64,000 nucleotides of DNA, taken from positions 1,500,501 to 1,564,500 of the forward strand of contig NZ_LR699166.1 of the NCBI RefSeq assembly GCF_902459525.1, in the 5' to 3' direction. Origin of the DNA: Sideroxydans sp. CL21 (GTDB lineage: Bacteria > Pseudomonadota > Gammaproteobacteria > Burkholderiales > Gallionellaceae). Positions 63,612-64,000 of this stretch are shown here, piece after piece; position 1 is the stretch's first letter; each line of letters starts with the position of its first letter. The notes beneath the pieces are model-generated. The model made no database searches. It was not told the origin of the DNA and saw nothing but the letters and a program-made list of their open reading frames with translations. The position numbers were made by a program, and so were the translations under genes.

Positions 63612-64000
63612 TGCGTTTCATTTTGCCGTTGGTGATTTTTTTGGTATTGGCGGGTTTTCTGTACGTCGGGTTGGGGCTTGATCCGCATGAAGTCCCGTCG
63701 CCGCTGATTGACAAGCCTGCGCCCGCATTCAACCTGCCTCAGTTGCACGACAACGCGAAGAATTTCGGTCCGGAAGAAATGAAGGGCAAGGTCTGGCTGC
63801 TTAATGTCTGGTCGTCCTGGTGCGTCTCGTGCAAGGAAGAGCATCCGCTGCTGTTGTCTTTGTCGCAGCAAAATGTCGTTCCGATCTATGGCCTGGATTA
63901 CAAGGACAAGAAGGAAGACGCTGAGATGTGGCTTAACCAGGCTGGCAATCCCTACACACTGAACGTGATGGACAGGGACGGGCGTGTCGGTATCAACTAT
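63608..64000 (+). CDS. ccmG: Thiol-disulfide reductase CcmG/DsbE, 5' part
   Basis: Membrane-anchored thioredoxin-like protein that reduces apocytochrome cysteines before heme attachment. The visible 131 residues show an N-terminal anchor (about 4-22), the DsbE-type stretch PSPLIDKPAPAFNLPQL (core DKPAPAFNLP), and the active site WCVSC followed by KEEHP. The residue before the first cysteine is W, as is usual for CcmG. The gene runs past the window edge. Confidence 0.93.
   Translation, partial: MMRFILPLVIFLVLAGFLYVGLGLDPHEVPSPLIDKPAPAFNLPQLHDNAKNFGPEEMKGKVWLLNVWSSWCVSCKEEHPLLLSLSQQNVVPIYGLDYKDKKEDAEMWLNQAGNPYTLNVMDRDGRVGINY

Overview
The window reads as chromosomal DNA of a neutrophilic, Fe(II)-oxidising betaproteobacterium of the Gallionellaceae type (Sideroxydans/Gallionella relatives). 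This is inferred from gene content: an mtoAB pair (decaheme cytochrome plus outer-membrane porin), a second and much larger porin-cytochrome cluster resembling the PCC3 clusters described in such organisms, hpnCDE squalene genes, a complete dap set and many c-di-GMP proteins. No taxonomic marker (rRNA or tRNA) is present, so the assignment stays inferential.

Layout. 1-230: tail of a MipA/OmpV outer-membrane protein. 249-9086 (minus strand): dapC, dapD, pilU, an ArsC/Spx-like gene, dapE, prmB and hpnC-hpnD-hpnE, with several intergenic hairpin repeats. 9232-10119: an EamA permease. 10451-18783 (plus): a four-gene extracellular electron transfer island made of an inner-membrane protein with two H-X13-H helices, a 24-heme periplasmic-type cytochrome, a 27-heme (29 counting two CX4CH sites) cytochrome and an outer-membrane barrel with a TPR domain. 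18822-21824: fbaB and a kelch lipoprotein that seems to lack an ATG/GTG/TTG start. 21962-24683: purT, a VOC protein and zapE. 24698-36241: a c-di-GMP region, including the run FIST, PAS-GGDEF-EAL, HD-GYP and sensor-GGEEF. 36277-44735: queF, smc, a DUF4124 protein, an unknown gene, guaB and guaA. 44779-50528: a MASE1-PAS-GGDEF-EAL protein and an 867-residue membrane-anchored coiled-coil protein. 50592-57720: a histidine kinase and response regulator, divergently transcribed, then mtoA and mtoB. 57832-58245: a small periplasmic protein. 58406-64000: ccmABCDEFG, cut by the window end.

How it fits together. Two independent routes for moving electrons across the outer membrane lie 35 kb apart, and the cytochrome c maturation operon needed to attach their hemes follows mtoAB. 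The mtoA promoter region carries two arrays of four GTCAG-type repeats spaced exactly 10 bp, next to an OmpR-family regulator gene, suggesting signal-controlled iron oxidation. The kinase shares its extracytoplasmic sensor architecture with a diguanylate cyclase in the window, so one kind of signal may feed both transcription and c-di-GMP. Within ccm, related repeat elements sit at two positions where genes would normally overlap stop-to-start.
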